A stretch of 14,316 nucleotides of DNA from NCBI GenBank assembly GCA_947629875.1, contig CANRFK010000023.1:1-14316 (forward strand), read 5' to 3'. Each line of letters begins with the position of its first letter. Position 1 is the stretch's first letter. This DNA is from an uncultured Clostridia bacterium. GTDB lineage: Bacteria > Bacillota > Clostridia > Christensenellales > Borkfalkiaceae. The notes beneath the pieces are model-generated. The model saw nothing but the letters and a program-made list of their open reading frames with translations. It did not search any database and had not been told where the DNA came from. Position numbers and translations under genes: made by a program. Shown piece by piece: positions 14,171-14,316 of this stretch.

Positions 14171-14316
14171 AAAACGTTGGTCAAGGTGTTCACGGTGAGG
14201 GCGAGGAGGCGGTTGCGCCGCCGCGCCGCTTCGAGCATTTCGGGCGTCACGCGCTCGCCCGCAAGGGCAACGGGCGTGCCGTACTCGTCGAACACGCTCT
14301 TTTTCACCCGCTTGCC
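14167..14316 (-). CDS. C-terminal end of a minus-strand protein, cut by the window edge
   Basis: An open frame of 49 codons plus TGA (14167-14169) enters from the right edge; the N-terminal part is outside the window. The visible end reads GKRVKKSVFDEYGTPVALAG, then ERVTPEMLEAARRRNRLLAL, and finishes TVNTLTNVL. The pattern, G-[KR]-x-V with a VxDxxG-x-P-V strand and then G-x-x-[VI]-T-x-E-[MI]-[LI]-x-x-A, resembles the closing segment of PRC-barrel-type domains, but this is a weak assignment. Codon use is like the other genes here (many GCG, CGC, GAG), and the stop lies next to the terminator, both supporting a real gene end. Confidence 0.65.
   Translation of the reverse strand, partial: GKRVKKSVFDEYGTPVALAGERVTPEMLEAARRRNRLLALTVNTLTNVL

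Overview
The window looks like a chromosomal segment of an uncultured-type, fairly GC-rich clostridial Firmicute. The basis is the addB-addA pair (the Firmicutes form of the RecBCD-type enzyme), the adjacent tilS-hpt pair typical of that phylum, tRNA genes with encoded CCA, strong Shine-Dalgarno (SD) sites and consensus housekeeping-sigma promoters. Naming a genus or species would be guesswork.

Left edge (1-470): three tRNA genes on the minus strand, initiator Met, elongator Met and Glu, with a consensus promoter and two terminator-like hairpins. Then come plus-strand genes: an unrecognised 244-residue protein (551-1285); a 444-residue protein that looks like a uracil-DNA-glycosylase-superfamily domain joined to a C-terminal Tudor/KOW-like domain of the kind found at the end of PcrA/UvrD (1445-2779); a small AT-rich orphan gene (2825-3112); and tilS (3189-4496) with hpt (4542-5081), closed by a GC-rich hairpin.

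Centre (5196-12644): a lipoprotein gene on the minus strand (5196-6224) is divergent from a large operon, addB (6355-9390) overlapping addA (9387-12644) by 4 bases. AddA has a complete set of UvrD-like helicase motifs and a RecB-type nuclease. AddB keeps the nuclease and the four-cysteine iron-sulfur cluster, but I see no Walker A motif at its N terminus. Right after the addA stop codon, the last 43 bp of the addA region are duplicated in tandem.

Right edge: a small membrane protein with three predicted helices (12765-13367), then about 500 bp without a gene holding a perfect 32-bp inverted repeat, a second long hairpin and a 31-bp direct repeat. A CopZ-like metal-binding protein (13887-14138) follows with its own promoter. 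A gene cut by the window edge enters on the minus strand (14167-14316).

Functional theme: translation fidelity and purine salvage (tRNAs, tilS, hpt) lie beside DNA repair and recombination (the glycosylase-like fusion, AddAB). The most unusual items are the glycosylase-like/Tudor fusion, the addA-tail duplication, the hairpin-rich intergenic region, and two genes whose predicted transcription starts lie at or almost at their start codons. No CRISPR array, transposase or phage gene was seen.
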